This document shows positions 39,250 to 48,743 of a stretch of 64,000 nt of DNA, piece by piece. The stretch's first letter is position 1, and every line of letters starts with the position of its first letter. The notes under the pieces were generated by a model. That model had not been told where the DNA came from. It worked only from the letters and a program-made list of their open reading frames with translations, and did not search any database. The stretch lies in contig NZ_JAVDUI010000001.1 of assembly GCF_031456275.1 (NCBI RefSeq), positions 1,942,965-2,006,964 on the forward strand, written 5' to 3'. A program made the position numbers and the translations under genes. The DNA comes from Falsarthrobacter nasiphocae (GTDB taxonomy: Bacteria > Actinomycetota > Actinomycetes > Actinomycetales > Micrococcaceae).

Positions 39250-40473
39250 ATGACCTCAGAAAGCGCGCCGACAGCCGTGTGGCCGCCCCTGGACTACGAA
39301 AGCGGGCCCTGGGACGTGAGTCCCGTCTCCGGGATGGCGCGTCTGGATCGGTGGCGCGTCGGCCAACCGTACAAGGCCGCCATCCCGCACAGAATGGGTG
39401 ATCACGAGCTGATCCTCTCGCCGCGCGTCTCGGCCCTCGCTGAGGAGGCCGCCTCGGAGATCAGAGCCTTCGACGCCGAGCACGGCGGCACGGTGGCGCC
39501 CTACGCGGCCCTGCTCTTGCGCTCCGAATCGGCCTCGAGCTCAGAGATCGAGAGGCTCTCGGCGTCAGCACGGAGGATCGCTGAGGCCGAGGTGACGGGG
39601 GCGGGCACTGAGCACGCGCTCATGATCGTGGGCAACGTGCGCGCCATGAACGCGGCGCTTCGTTTCGCCGAGACACTCGACGTCGCCGCGCTTCAGTCCA
39701 TGCACCGCGCTCTCATGGAACGCAGCGACCCCGAGGGGGCAGGACAGCTCCGTCAGGACCAGGTGTGGATCGGCGGACGCGCCTTCATGGGCGCCGGCTC
39801 ACCTCATGACGCTGACTTCGTGCCACCGGTCGCGGGGAGAGTGCCCGGGGCCCTCGAGGACCTCATGGAGTTCGCTGCCCGGATGGACCTGCCGGCCCTC
39901 GCGCAGGCCGCCGTGGCACACGCCCAGTTCGAGACCATCCACCCCTTCGAGGACGGCAACGGGCGCACGGGCCGGGCTCTCCTTCAGGCCATGCTTCGAG
40001 CGAAAGGCATCACCCGCTCCGTCACCGCCCCGGTGAGCGCAGGACTCCTGGCAGACCCCTCGGACTATGTCGCGGCCCTGACTGCATACCGCGAGGGGGC
40101 GATCGACCCTATCGTCGAGTGCGTGGCCCGAGCATCCCTCATCGGACTGGTCAATGGGCGCAACCTGGCGTCCGACCTGGCCGATGTCCGCCTCGCCTGG
40201 GAGGAGCAGCTCCAAGGGGTCCGTGCGGACTCAGCCGCACGCCGACTCGCGGAGGGGCTTTTCCAGCAGCCTGTCGTCTCCGCCCAGCTCGCGCGCGAGC
40301 TCCTGGGCGTGGAGGCCAACGAGCACCGGCACATCAAGGTCCTCGAGGAGCGCGGCATTCTCAAGCAGACTCGGCATCACAAGACGCGGAACTCCACCTG
40401 GCGCGCCGACGACATCCTCCATGCCCTTGATCGGTACGCCGATCGACCCGGGCGGTGGCGGCCCCTGCGCTAG
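39250..40473 (+). CDS. Fic family protein (probable AMPylase) with C-terminal winged helix
   Basis: A 407-residue class II Fic protein. The catalytic motif is HPFEDGNGRTGR with His231, a full match to HPFx[D/E]GNGRxxR. An N-terminal Fic_N-like domain carries the inhibitory helix SSSEIER at about 96-102; Glu101 sits where the inhibitory Glu is expected, but the following residue is Arg, not Gly or Asn. The last 90 residues (LLGVEANEHRHIKVLEERGILKQT) look like a winged helix-turn-helix. It lies between serA and metG with two palindromes directly upstream, so self-repression through its own DNA-binding domain is plausible. Confidence 0.9.
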   Translation: MTSESAPTAVWPPLDYESGPWDVSPVSGMARLDRWRVGQPYKAAIPHRMGDHELILSPRVSALAEEAASEIRAFDAEHGGTVAPYAALLLRSESASSSEIERLSASARRIAEAEVTGAGTEHALMIVGNVRAMNAALRFAETLDVAALQSMHRALMERSDPEGAGQLRQDQVWIGGRAFMGAGSPHDADFVPPVAGRVPGALEDLMEFAARMDLPALAQAAVAHAQFETIHPFEDGNGRTGRALLQAMLRAKGITRSVTAPVSAGLLADPSDYVAALTAYREGAIDPIVECVARASLIGLVNGRNLASDLADVRLAWEEQLQGVRADSAARRLAEGLFQQPVVSAQLARELLGVEANEHRHIKVLEERGILKQTRHHKTRNSTWRADDILHALDRYADRPGRWRPLR

Positions 40474-40480
40474 GCTGCAG

Positions 40481-40524
40481 GGACGACGACGGGGCCGGCC
40501 CGGCGCCAGCCGCCGTCGTCGTCC
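40481..40524 (+). terminator. Terminator hairpin of fic; intergenic palindromic repeat copy B
   Basis: A perfect 12-bp stem GGACGACGACGG/CCGTCGTCGTCC with a 20-nt GC-rich loop containing GGCGCCAGCCGC (40502-40513, overlapping the 3' arm by one base). Confidence 0.65.
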
Positions 40525-40569
40525 TCCACAGGCACCCGCCGGCGCAGGGAGCCCCACTAGGATGGAGGG

Positions 40570-42132
40570 GTGACTGACTCCGAGAAGACCCCGTTCTACA
40601 TGACCACGGCCATCGCGTACCCCAACGGCGAGCCGCACATCGGCCACGCGTACGAGTACATCTCCGCTGACGCCATGGCCCGCTTCAAGCGGCTGGACGG
40701 ATACGACGTCCGCTTCCTCACCGGAACGGACGAGCACGGCCAGAAGATGGAGCAGACCGCGCAGAAGCTCGGCATGACGGCCCGGCAGCTCGCGGACCGG
40801 AACGCCGCGGTCTTCAAGGCGCTTCACGACGACGTCGTCCACACGTCCTACGACCGCTTCATCCGCACGACGGACGAGGACCACTACGCCGCCGCCCAGG
40901 AGCTCTGGCGCCGCATGGAGGCCGCGGGGGACATCTACCTCGACTCCTACGCCGGCTGGTACTCCGTCCGTGACGAGCAGTACTGGACCGAGGAGGAGAC
41001 CCACGTCCGCGAGGACGGCGTCCGCGTGGCCACCGCCACGGACACCGAGGTCACGTGGACCGAGGAGGAGAGCTACTTCTTCCGCCTCTCGGCATACCAG
41101 GACCGCCTGCTCGACTACTACCGGCAGCACCCGGACTTCGCTGGCCCCCGCTCGCGGTTCAACGAGGTCATCCGCTTTGTCGAGTCGGGCCTCAACGACC
41201 TCTCGATCTCCCGGACGTCCTTCGACTGGGGCGTCCCGGTGCCCGGCAACGACAAGCACGTCATGTACGTGTGGGTGGACGCGCTGACCAACTACCTCAC
41301 GGGCGCGGGCTTCCCCGAGACGGACTCTGAGAGCTTCACACGCTACTGGCCGGCGGACCTGCACGTGATCGGCAAGGACATCTCGCGGTTCCACTGCATC
41401 TTCTGGCCCGCGTTCCTCATGAGCGCGGGCATCGAGCTGCCGAAGCGCGTGGTCATCCACGGCTTCCTCCACAACAACGGCGTCAAGATGTCCAAGTCCC
41501 TCGGCAACACGGTTGACCCGGGCGAGTGGGTGGCGCGGTACGGACTGGACGCGGTGCGCTTCTTCCTCCTCCGCGAGGTGCCGTACGGCGCGGACGGCAG
41601 CTACAGCCACGAGGCCGTCGTGGCCCGCAAGAACGCGGACCTCGCCAACAACCTCGGCAACCTCGCGCAGCGCTCGCTGTCCATGGTCGCCAAGAACTGC
41701 GGGGCTGCGGTGCCGACGCCGGGCGAGTTCACCGTCCAGGACGAGCAGGTTCTCGCCGCAGCCGACTCCCTCCTGGCCACGAGCCGCCTGGCCTATGACT
41801 CCCAGGAGTTCCACAAGGCGCTCGAGGCCGCGTGGACGGTGCTCGGGGACACCAACGCCTATTTCGCGGACCAGGCCCCCTGGGTGCTGCGCAAGACGGA
41901 CGCGGCCCGCATGGAGACGGTGCTCTACGTGACGCTCGAGGTGCTGCGGAAGGTTGCGCTGCTGGCCCAGCCGGTCATGCCCGAGTCCGCGGGCCGCCTC
42001 CTTGACGCCCTGGGCCAGCACACGGAGGCCTCCCGCCAGTTCGCGGCGTGGCCCGAGCGCCTGCGCCCCGGTGCGCCGCTGCCGGCCCCCGCGCCGATCT
42101 TCCCCCGCCACGAGGAGCCGGACGAGGCGTAG
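40570..42132 (+). CDS. metG: Methionyl-tRNA synthetase
   Basis: A 520-residue class I synthetase. HIGH motif in PNGEPHIGHAYEYI, KMSKS motif in NGVKMSKSLGN, anticodon-binding helical domain from about 370. The connective peptide region (AGWYSVRDEQYWTEEE) lacks the Cys pairs of zinc-binding MetRS, so this is the zinc-less form, and it also lacks the C-terminal EMAP-like dimerisation domain. GTG 40570 follows TAGGAT plus 6 nt. Confidence 0.96.
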   Translation: MTDSEKTPFYMTTAIAYPNGEPHIGHAYEYISADAMARFKRLDGYDVRFLTGTDEHGQKMEQTAQKLGMTARQLADRNAAVFKALHDDVVHTSYDRFIRTTDEDHYAAAQELWRRMEAAGDIYLDSYAGWYSVRDEQYWTEEETHVREDGVRVATATDTEVTWTEEESYFFRLSAYQDRLLDYYRQHPDFAGPRSRFNEVIRFVESGLNDLSISRTSFDWGVPVPGNDKHVMYVWVDALTNYLTGAGFPETDSESFTRYWPADLHVIGKDISRFHCIFWPAFLMSAGIELPKRVVIHGFLHNNGVKMSKSLGNTVDPGEWVARYGLDAVRFFLLREVPYGADGSYSHEAVVARKNADLANNLGNLAQRSLSMVAKNCGAAVPTPGEFTVQDEQVLAAADSLLATSRLAYDSQEFHKALEAAWTVLGDTNAYFADQAPWVLRKTDAARMETVLYVTLEVLRKVALLAQPVMPESAGRLLDALGQHTEASRQFAAWPERLRPGAPLPAPAPIFPRHEEPDEA

Positions 42133-42146
42133 GCCGGGCGCCTACG
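42128..42146. terminator. Small shared hairpin at the metG/permease convergence
   Basis: CGTAGGC-CGGGC-GCCTACG. Both stop codons lie inside its arms. No T run on either side. Confidence 0.4.
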
Positions 42147-44607
42147 GGGCGGAGAGCCCCTCGGACGGGGTGACCCGCGCGGACCGGAGTGCCGGGAGCA
42201 TGCTCGAGGCCAGCGCCACGATGAGTCCGCCGAGCACGGTCACGACGATCCACTGCCAGTTGAGCACGGGTGAGCCCGAGTCGAGGGTGTCGTACGGCAC
42301 GGCGGCAACAGCCCCGGCCCACCCGTAGAAGACGCCGAGCGGCAGGCCCGCGATGAGCGCCGCGGCCGTGATCCCGAGCGACTCCCACGTGACGATCCCC
42401 GCCACACCCCGTCGGCTCATGCCCAGGGCGCGCAGGAGCGAGACCTCGCGGGACCGCTCAAGCTGCGAGAGCGTGAGCGAGTCGGCCACGCCCATGAGCG
42501 CGATGACGACGGAGATCCCGAGCAGACTGAGCGCGATCCCGAGGAGGACGTTGAGCCCCTCATCCACCAGGCGCCGCTGCTCGGCCGCCCCGCTGACCTG
42601 CTGGCGATCCACGCCGACGATCGTCGCGATCTGCGCCCTGACCCGGCCGATGGCCTCGGCGTCGAGCCCCTCCGTCAGGCGCACGGCGAGCATGTCCGGC
42701 GTGTTCGGCACGGTCACGCTGCCGAGTTGCGCGGCCGTTCCGTGCGTCACCGCGAGGAACTCCGTGCCCATGCCCGCGCGGATCGGCGTCCCCACGTCGA
42801 TGGAGCCGCCCGGACCGGACAGCCGCTTCGGCAGAGAGTCCGCGTCCTCGTTGACCCCGACCCCGTAGATCTCGCCGTCCTTGAGGTGCGAGATGTCGCC
42901 GCGGGCCACGGTTCCGATCTCGGCCGGCAGCGCGTAGACGATGCGCTGCGCCACGGGCTCCGTGGGCTCGCCCTTCCAGACGGGCTTGAGGACGTCAGCG
43001 CCGGCGACGCCCGGCAGCGCGCGAATCCGCTCGAGGGCGCCCGGCGCGAGGGCGATCTTCCTGAGGGTGGGCTCCTGCCCCGCGGGCGTCGTGTCCTCGC
43101 CAGGTCCGGTGGCGACACCGCTGTAGTCCGCGAGGCCCACGGTCACGTCGAACGGGGCGTCGTGATCGAGCGCCTTGAAGGCGATGTCCCGCCCCGTCGA
43201 GACGGCCGTGAGCATCATCGTCACGAGCGTGACCCCGATGAACAGGGCCGCGGAGGTGGACCCTGCACGGCGCGGCGAGGCCTGGACGCCGCCCGCAGCC
43301 AGTCGCGCTGCCGGCGAGCGCCGCACCGCACGGAGCAGCACGGCTGTGAGCCGCGGGGCCATCCGCACGAACACAGGCAGGCTCGCGAGGGCGCTCGCGG
43401 CCCCCAGGAGTGTCGCCGGGATGAGCGCGTGCCGGACCGCGAGGCCCCACGTCCCGGCCAGGCCCGCGACGCACGCGGCGGCCGCGAGCCACGGCCACAG
43501 CCGGGAACGCGACTCTTCCTCGAGCCGCGAGGCGTCGTCGGACACCGCCTGAAGCGGGCGCACCGCCCCAGCGAGGCGCACGGCCGGCCGTGCGCCCACG
43601 GACGTCGCGAGGACGCCGAGCCCCCACGCCGCCCCGAGCAGGACGAACGGCGGAATGAACGACACCCCGGCGAGCTCCGGAACAGCGAGGACGGCGATCC
43701 CCAGGACGCCGACGCCGATGCCCAGCCCCACCGCAGACGCCGCGGCACCGAGGATGAGCGCCTCGAGCAGCACGCCGCCGGCGACGGCGCGCCTGCTCGC
43801 CCCCACGAGCCGCAGCAGCGCGAGCTCCTTGGCGCGCCGCGCGGTGAGGACGGACATCGTCGTGGAGATGACGACGACGGCCACGACGAGCGCAATCACC
43901 GCGAAGAGCAGGAACGGCGCCGTGGAGGCCCGCCCCATGGAGGCGTCGCCCGCCCGCTCGGCGATGAAGTCCGGCGACTGGACGGTGTATTGGCGCGTCG
44001 TGCTCATGCTCGCGCTCTCGCCGCCGGCCACGAGGAGCAGCGCCCCGATGGCGACGGACTCGTCCACGGGCGCGAAGTCGGACGGCGCAAGGATGGCGGG
44101 CGGCAGGCCGATCCGCGCGTCGGGGACGGTGCCCACGAGGCGGTAGGCGACGGGCTCCGGACTGACGAGGGTCACGGTCCCGCCCACCTCGACGCCCGCA
44201 CTGCGAGCGATGTTCTCGGGCAGCACGATCTCGCCGCGCGCGCTCGGGAGCCTGCCAGCCGAGACGGTCTGGGGGTGGAACCGCTCGGGCCGGACGGGGG
44301 AGGCACGCAGGAGGATGTCCCGCGCCTCCGTGCGCAGCACCCGCCCCTCCGTCCGCTGGAGGAACGTCTCGGCGCCGCGCGCCGTCGCGTCTTTCGTCGC
44401 GGCGGCCAGCCCTGCGGCGGTCTCGGATTCGACGACGACGCCGGCGCCCGCGATCTCCGCCCGGGCGTCCCGGACGCTCTTGCCCGTGATGAGCGTTCCG
44501 ACGCCGATCGACACCGTGAGAAACGCGACCGCGAGCGCGATGACGGCCCCGAGCGCGCCCCAGCGCTTGACGTTGGCCCGCAGGCCTGCGAGGAGGACGG
44601 GGATCAT
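42142..44607 (-). CDS. FtsX/MacB-type ABC transporter permease
   Basis: An 821-residue membrane protein with two FtsX-like blocks. An N-terminal helix, a large extracytoplasmic domain (about 45-255), three helices including STTMSVLTARRAKELALLRLVGA, a central membrane region, a second extracytoplasmic domain, then three final helices with SLTLSQLERSREVSLLRALGMSRRG. The repeated ELALLRLVGA/EVSLLRALGM coupling motifs are typical. ATG 44607 overlaps the ATPase stop by 4 bp. Such pairs often handle lipoproteins, peptides or antimicrobial resistance; the substrate here is unknown. Confidence 0.9.
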   Translation of the reverse strand: MIPVLLAGLRANVKRWGALGAVIALAVAFLTVSIGVGTLITGKSVRDARAEIAGAGVVVESETAAGLAAATKDATARGAETFLQRTEGRVLRTEARDILLRASPVRPERFHPQTVSAGRLPSARGEIVLPENIARSAGVEVGGTVTLVSPEPVAYRLVGTVPDARIGLPPAILAPSDFAPVDESVAIGALLLVAGGESASMSTTRQYTVQSPDFIAERAGDASMGRASTAPFLLFAVIALVVAVVVISTTMSVLTARRAKELALLRLVGASRRAVAGGVLLEALILGAAASAVGLGIGVGVLGIAVLAVPELAGVSFIPPFVLLGAAWGLGVLATSVGARPAVRLAGAVRPLQAVSDDASRLEEESRSRLWPWLAAAACVAGLAGTWGLAVRHALIPATLLGAASALASLPVFVRMAPRLTAVLLRAVRRSPAARLAAGGVQASPRRAGSTSAALFIGVTLVTMMLTAVSTGRDIAFKALDHDAPFDVTVGLADYSGVATGPGEDTTPAGQEPTLRKIALAPGALERIRALPGVAGADVLKPVWKGEPTEPVAQRIVYALPAEIGTVARGDISHLKDGEIYGVGVNEDADSLPKRLSGPGGSIDVGTPIRAGMGTEFLAVTHGTAAQLGSVTVPNTPDMLAVRLTEGLDAEAIGRVRAQIATIVGVDRQQVSGAAEQRRLVDEGLNVLLGIALSLLGISVVIALMGVADSLTLSQLERSREVSLLRALGMSRRGVAGIVTWESLGITAAALIAGLPLGVFYGWAGAVAAVPYDTLDSGSPVLNWQWIVVTVLGGLIVALASSMLPALRSARVTPSEGLSAP

Positions 44608-45284
44608 GCCGCGACCCGCCCGTCGACCATGCGCACGATCCGGTCCGCCACGCCGGCGGCCCGGTCGTCGTGGGTCACCATGACGACGGTGCGGCCGTCG
44701 GTGTCGACGCAGTCCCTGAGGAGGGCGAGGACGTCGTCGCCCGTGGCCGTGTCGAGGGCCCCGGTGGGCTCGTCGGCGAAGATCACGTCGGGCGAGCCGA
44801 GGAGGGCGCGCGCGATGGCGACGCGCTGCTGCTGGCCCCCGGAGAGTTCGCCTGGCCGGTGGGTCAGGCGCGAGGCGAGGCCGAGCCGCTCGGCGAGCCG
44901 ACGCACGGCGGCCTCGTCCGGGGCTCGACCCGCGAGCCTGGCGGGCAGGACGATGTTCTCGTGGGCCGTGAGGGTCGGGACGAGGTTGAAGGACTGGAAG
45001 ACGAACCCGAGCCGGTCCCGACGGAACGCGGTGAGAGCGCTGTCGCCCAGTCCCGTGATCCGCTGGCCCGCGATCTCGATCTCGCCGGAGTCCGGCGCGT
45101 CGAGCCCCGCGAGGCAGTGCAGGAGGGTGGACTTGCCGGAGCCGGAGGGGCCCATGATCGCCGTGAACGTGCCGGGGGCGACCTCCAGGCTGACGCCGTC
45201 GAGGGCCGCGACGCGGGCCTCGTCGGCCCCGTAGTGCCTGTGCACGTCGCGGGCGAGGATGGCGGGTGGCTGGGCGTGGGTCAT
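44604..45284 (-). CDS. ABC transporter ATP-binding protein, MacB/LolD-like
   Basis: A 226-residue ATPase. Walker A GPSGSGKST, Q-loop FVFQSFNLVPTLTAHENI, signature LSGGQQQRVAIARAL, Walker B VIFADEPTGALD, and MVTHDDRAA. The QSFNLVP and TGALD forms are typical of the MacB/LolD family working with FtsX-like permeases, here the next gene. ATG 45284 has GGAG upstream. It lies 180 bp downstream of the response regulator on the same strand. Confidence 0.93.
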   Translation of the reverse strand: MTHAQPPAILARDVHRHYGADEARVAALDGVSLEVAPGTFTAIMGPSGSGKSTLLHCLAGLDAPDSGEIEIAGQRITGLGDSALTAFRRDRLGFVFQSFNLVPTLTAHENIVLPARLAGRAPDEAAVRRLAERLGLASRLTHRPGELSGGQQQRVAIARALLGSPDVIFADEPTGALDTATGDDVLALLRDCVDTDGRTVVMVTHDDRAAGVADRIVRMVDGRVAA

Positions 45285-45464
45285 GGAGAGCTCCTCGAGA
45301 GTCGGGTGCGGTGCCAGCGCCCGCCTTGGGGCGGCGGGGACGACGACGGGCAACTCTTTCGAGCCTATGAATCGGGCCCTGTCCGGCGCATCGGACGCGG
45401 GCCTGATTTCTGGCGCCGGCGGAGTCATCCTGCGGGCTGACCCGTGCGCCCTGCGCCCCAGCCT

Positions 45465-46133
45465 CTAGGGGGACACGACTCCCCACTGGTAGGCGAGGAC
45501 CACGAGGTGGACTCGGTCCCGCGCCTCCAGCTTGGCCAGGATGCGGCTCACATGGGTCTTGACCGTGGGCTCGCTGACGAAGAGGCGCTCCATGATCTCC
45601 CGGTTGGTCAGGCCCTCGGCGATGAGCGTGAAGACGTCTCGCTCGCGGGGCGAGAGGCGGCCGAGGAGCGCCGCGGACTCCGGGGGAGGGGCGCTCGCGG
45701 GCCGGGCCGCGGCCATGTGGGACAGGAGCCGCTTCGTCGTCGTCGGGGAGATGACCGCGTTGCCCTCGTGGACGGTGCGGATGCCGGCGAGGAGGTCCTC
45801 GGGCGGGACGTCCTTGAGGAGGAAGCCTGAGGCGCCTGCGCGGATGGCGTCGAGGGCGTACTCGTCGAGGTCGAACGTCGTCAGGACGATGACGCGGGGC
45901 GCGGCGTCCTCGGGGACCGCCGTGAGGATGCGGCGGGTGGCCTCGATCCCGTCGACGCGCTTCATGCGGATGTCCATGAGGACGAGGTCGGGGCGCTCGC
46001 GGGCCACGATCTGGGCGGCCTCGTCGCCGTCGGAGCCTTCCGCGACGACCGTGAGGTCGGGCTGGGAGTTGATGAGCATGGCGAGGCCGGAGCGGATGAG
46101 CGGCTGGTCGTCGATGAGTGCGCAGCGGATCAC
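45465..46133 (-). CDS. NarL/LuxR-family response regulator
   Basis: A 222-residue DNA-binding regulator. Receiver domain with acidic pocket (IDDQP), phospho-acceptor Asp in LVLMDIRMKRVDG, Thr in VLTTFDLDEY and Lys in FLLKDVPPE. The C-terminal LuxR helix-turn-helix is LSPRERDVFTLIAEGLTNREI...SEPTVKTHVSRIL. GTG start overlaps the stop of the kinase gene by 4 bp. Adjacent to the MacB-like transporter, which it may control. Confidence 0.95.
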   Translation of the reverse strand: MIRCALIDDQPLIRSGLAMLINSQPDLTVVAEGSDGDEAAQIVARERPDLVLMDIRMKRVDGIEATRRILTAVPEDAAPRVIVLTTFDLDEYALDAIRAGASGFLLKDVPPEDLLAGIRTVHEGNAVISPTTTKRLLSHMAAARPASAPPPESAALLGRLSPRERDVFTLIAEGLTNREIMERLFVSEPTVKTHVSRILAKLEARDRVHLVVLAYQWGVVSP

Positions 46134-47443
46134 GGTGTCCTCCTGTCGGTCTGCGGGCTGGGGTGGGCGGGCGGCTGGTCGTGGGGCTGGGCGGGCGTGC
46201 CGGGTGCGGGGGCGCTCTGGCCCGCGTAGGGGATGACGACGACGGCGCGGAACCCGCGCTCGGTGGGCCCCGCCTCGACGGATCCGGAGTACAGCGCGGC
46301 CCGCTCCCGCATGCCCTTGAGCCCAAGGCCCGTCCCCAGGCGGCCGCGGGCGTCGGCGGCGGCGGCGGTGGAGGCCGCGGGACAGTCGCTGACGCAGGAG
46401 AGGACGACGTCGCGGGAGCGCCAGCGCACGGTGAGGTCGGCGACGGCCCCGGGGCCCTGGTGCTTGACGACGTTCGTCAGCATCTCCTGGGCGGCCCGGT
46501 ACAGGACGAGCTCCGCGCCGCGGTCGAGCCGCCCCCGCTGCTCCGTGCCGACGGTCGACAGGAGCGCGTCGACGCCGCTCGTCACCGCGGTGTCGACGAG
46601 GTCGGGGAGGCTGTCGAGGTCTGGGGCCGCGGCGTAGGCCGTGCCGTCGTCGGTGCGGAGGACGCCGAGGAGAGAGCGCATCTGGGCCAGGGACTCCCGG
46701 GCGGTCGCCGCGACGACCTCGAGGGTGCGCGGGGCCGCGGACGGGTCGGCGGCCGCCGCGTACCGCCCGCCGTCCGCCTGGGTGACGATGACGGCGAGGG
46801 AGTGCGCGACGATGTCGTGCATCTCCCGGGCGATCCGGGCGCGCTCGTCCTTCGCAGCGAGCTCGCGCTCCTGGGCGGCCTCGAGCTCGAGGCGCTCTGC
46901 GCGGTCGCGAATCGCCTGGATGGCCAGGCGGCGAGATCGGGCCATGTCGCCGAACGCCCACGCGGTCAGTCCCGCGGCCAGGACGAGGATGGCGAGGACG
47001 GTCGCCTGGGCGCTCGCTGCGTCCCCGGGGGGCGTCGAGCCGGTTCGGAACAAGGCGAGGAGCACGACGGACGCAATGAAGCCCATGAGGGAGACCCGGC
47101 GGTGGACAGGGCTGTCATGAGACGCGAAGGTGTACAGGAGAACGAGGACCGGCAGCGCGAGGTACACCTCGCTGAAGGAGTACACCAAGGCCGGCAGGAA
47201 CCCGAGGAATCCGAGGCTGCCCGCGACGAACGCGTGGGACGGCAGGCGCCGCCTCAACGCGACGGCGAACCCCACGCAGCCCAGCCCCACATAGAACACG
47301 AACCGCCGCCCCTGCAGCTCCCAGAGCGACGCAGCCTCGAGGATCATGTACAGCGTCATGAGCGTCAGGAGCAGGGCAAGGGCAATGTCGACGCCGAACC
47401 GCCGCGTGGCAAGCCAGGCCCCCAGCGGAATGAATGGATTCAC
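46130..47443 (-). CDS. Sensor histidine kinase, HisKA_3/NarX-LiaS type
   Basis: About 437 residues. Five or six N-terminal membrane helices with hardly any extracellular loop, then the dimerisation region [19 protein letters not shown] with the phospho-accepting His, N box in [13 protein letters not shown], and G box [16 protein letters not shown]. The lack of a sensor loop suggests sensing within the membrane, as in LiaS/DesK-like kinases. GTG 47443 is tentative; an ATG at 47479 is also in frame. Divergent from leuB. Confidence 0.9.
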   Translation of the reverse strand: MNPFIPLGAWLATRRFGVDIALALLLTLMTLYMILEAASLWELQGRRFVFYVGLGCVGFAVALRRRLPSHAFVAGSLGFLGFLPALVYSFSEVYLALPVLVLLYTFASHDSPVHRRVSLMGFIASVVLLALFRTGSTPPGDAASAQATVLAILVLAAGLTAWAFGDMARSRRLAIQAIRDRAERLELEAAQERELAAKDERARIAREMHDIVAHSLAVIVTQADGGRYAAAADPSAAPRTLEVVAATARESLAQMRSLLGVLRTDDGTAYAAAPDLDSLPDLVDTAVTSGVDALLSTVGTEQRGRLDRGAELVLYRAAQEMLTNVVKHQGPGAVADLTVRWRSRDVVLSCVSDCPAASTAAAADARGRLGTGLGLKGMRERAALYSGSVEAGPTERGFRAVVVIPYAGQSAPAPGTPAQPHDQPPAHPSPQTDRRTP

Positions 47444-47601
47444 CTCGTCAACGCTAGTCCGGGCGGGGCGGCCGCGCATCAGACCGCGGGCTGATCCTGC
47501 ACGCCCGAGGCGGGGCCCGCTGAGCCCCGCCCGCTCCGCCCGCCCTGCCCCCGTTCATGGCACCCCGCCAGCGACGCTGCCGTTCACATCGTGGATCATG
47601 T

Positions 47602-47629
47602 GTCTGAATTGTGGACTTCTCGCTACGCT
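47602..47629 (+). promoter_or_regulatory. Candidate leuB promoter with weak operator-like palindrome
   Basis: A TACGCT -10-like box (47624-47629) lies 7 nt before the leuB ATG (leaderless pattern). GTCTGAATTGTGGAC at 47602-47616 loosely resembles the ilvB and leuC palindromes but is two bases shorter. Confidence 0.4.
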
Positions 47630-47636
47630 GGGGACC

Positions 47637-48701
47637 ATGACACACGGACGGATTGACCTGGCAGTCATCGGCGGAGACGGAATCGGCCCCGAGGTCACGG
47701 ACGAGGCCCTCCGCGTCCTCGAGGCGGCGCTCGCCCTCGACGGCACCGGCGTCGACATCACCCGCTACGAGCTGGGAGCCGAGCGCTACCTGGCCACGGG
47801 GGAGACCCTCACCGATGAGACGCTCGCGAGCCTCGCCAGGCACGAGGCGATCCTCTTCGGCGCCATCGGCGCCGCCCCCGGGGACGCCCGCGTGCCCTCC
47901 GGCGTCCTCGAGCGCGACGTCCTCCTGAGGCTCCGCTTCGCCTTCGACCACGCCGTCAACCTCCGCCCGTCCATCCTCCCCGCGGGCATCGAGTCGCCGC
48001 TCGCAGACCCGGGCGAGGTGGACTTCGTCGTCGTCCGCGAGGGAACCGAGGGGCCGTACGTGGGCAACGGCGGCGCCATCCGCGCGGGCACGCCCCACGA
48101 GATCGCCACCGAGGTCTCGATCAACACGGACCACGGCGTCCGCCGCGTCGTCCGCGACGCCTTCGAGCGCGCCGCCGCCCGCCGAGGCCGCCTCACCCTC
48201 GTGCACAAGCACAACGTCCTCGTCCACGCCGGCGCCCTGTGGAAGCGTGTCGTCCGCGAGGTCGCCCAGGACTTCCCGGGCGTCGAGACCGACTACCTCC
48301 ACGTCGACGCCGCCACGATCTTCATGGTCACCGACCCCTCGCGCTTCGACGTCATCGTCACCGACAACCTCTTCGGCGACATCCTCACAGACCTCGCCGC
48401 AGCCGTCACCGGCGGGATCGGCCTCGCCGCGAGCGCCAACATCAACCCGGACGGCGCCTTCCCCTCGATGTTCGAGCCCGTCCACGGCTCCGCACCGGAC
48501 ATCGCGGGCCAGGGCCTCGCAGACCCCCGCGCGGCCATCCTGTCCGCCGCGCTCCTCTTGGATCACCTGGGCAGGGGCGCGCTCGCGGACCGCGTCAGGG
48601 CTGCCGTGCGCGACGACGTGGCGGAGCACGGGGCGGCCTCAGGCAGCGCGGCCCGCGGAACCCGCGTCATCGGCGAGGCGGTTGCCGCTCGCCTGGCCTA
48701 G
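47637..48701 (+). CDS. leuB: 3-isopropylmalate dehydrogenase
   Basis: A 354-residue NAD-dependent oxidative decarboxylase in Leu synthesis. [10 protein letters not shown] at the N-terminus, substrate Arg residues in [35 protein letters not shown], then the metal and catalytic segment [26 protein letters not shown] and [15 protein letters not shown]. The sequence resembles the actinobacterial LeuB group. ilvE follows 42 bp downstream. Confidence 0.96.
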   Translation: MTHGRIDLAVIGGDGIGPEVTDEALRVLEAALALDGTGVDITRYELGAERYLATGETLTDETLASLARHEAILFGAIGAAPGDARVPSGVLERDVLLRLRFAFDHAVNLRPSILPAGIESPLADPGEVDFVVVREGTEGPYVGNGGAIRAGTPHEIATEVSINTDHGVRRVVRDAFERAAARRGRLTLVHKHNVLVHAGALWKRVVREVAQDFPGVETDYLHVDAATIFMVTDPSRFDVIVTDNLFGDILTDLAAAVTGGIGLAASANINPDGAFPSMFEPVHGSAPDIAGQGLADPRAAILSAALLLDHLGRGALADRVRAAVRDDVAEHGAASGSAARGTRVIGEAVAARLA

Positions 48702-48743
48702 TCTGAAATGGACGATTCCGCACCGGACCCACTGGAGGACACC

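Noticed and set aside
42142-46326. A minus-strand frame open for about 1394 codons through the permease, ATPase and regulator region
   Set aside because: Only the part from 44607 resembles a protein. Upstream it is an Arg/Pro/Gly-rich shadow of the ATPase and regulator genes in another frame.
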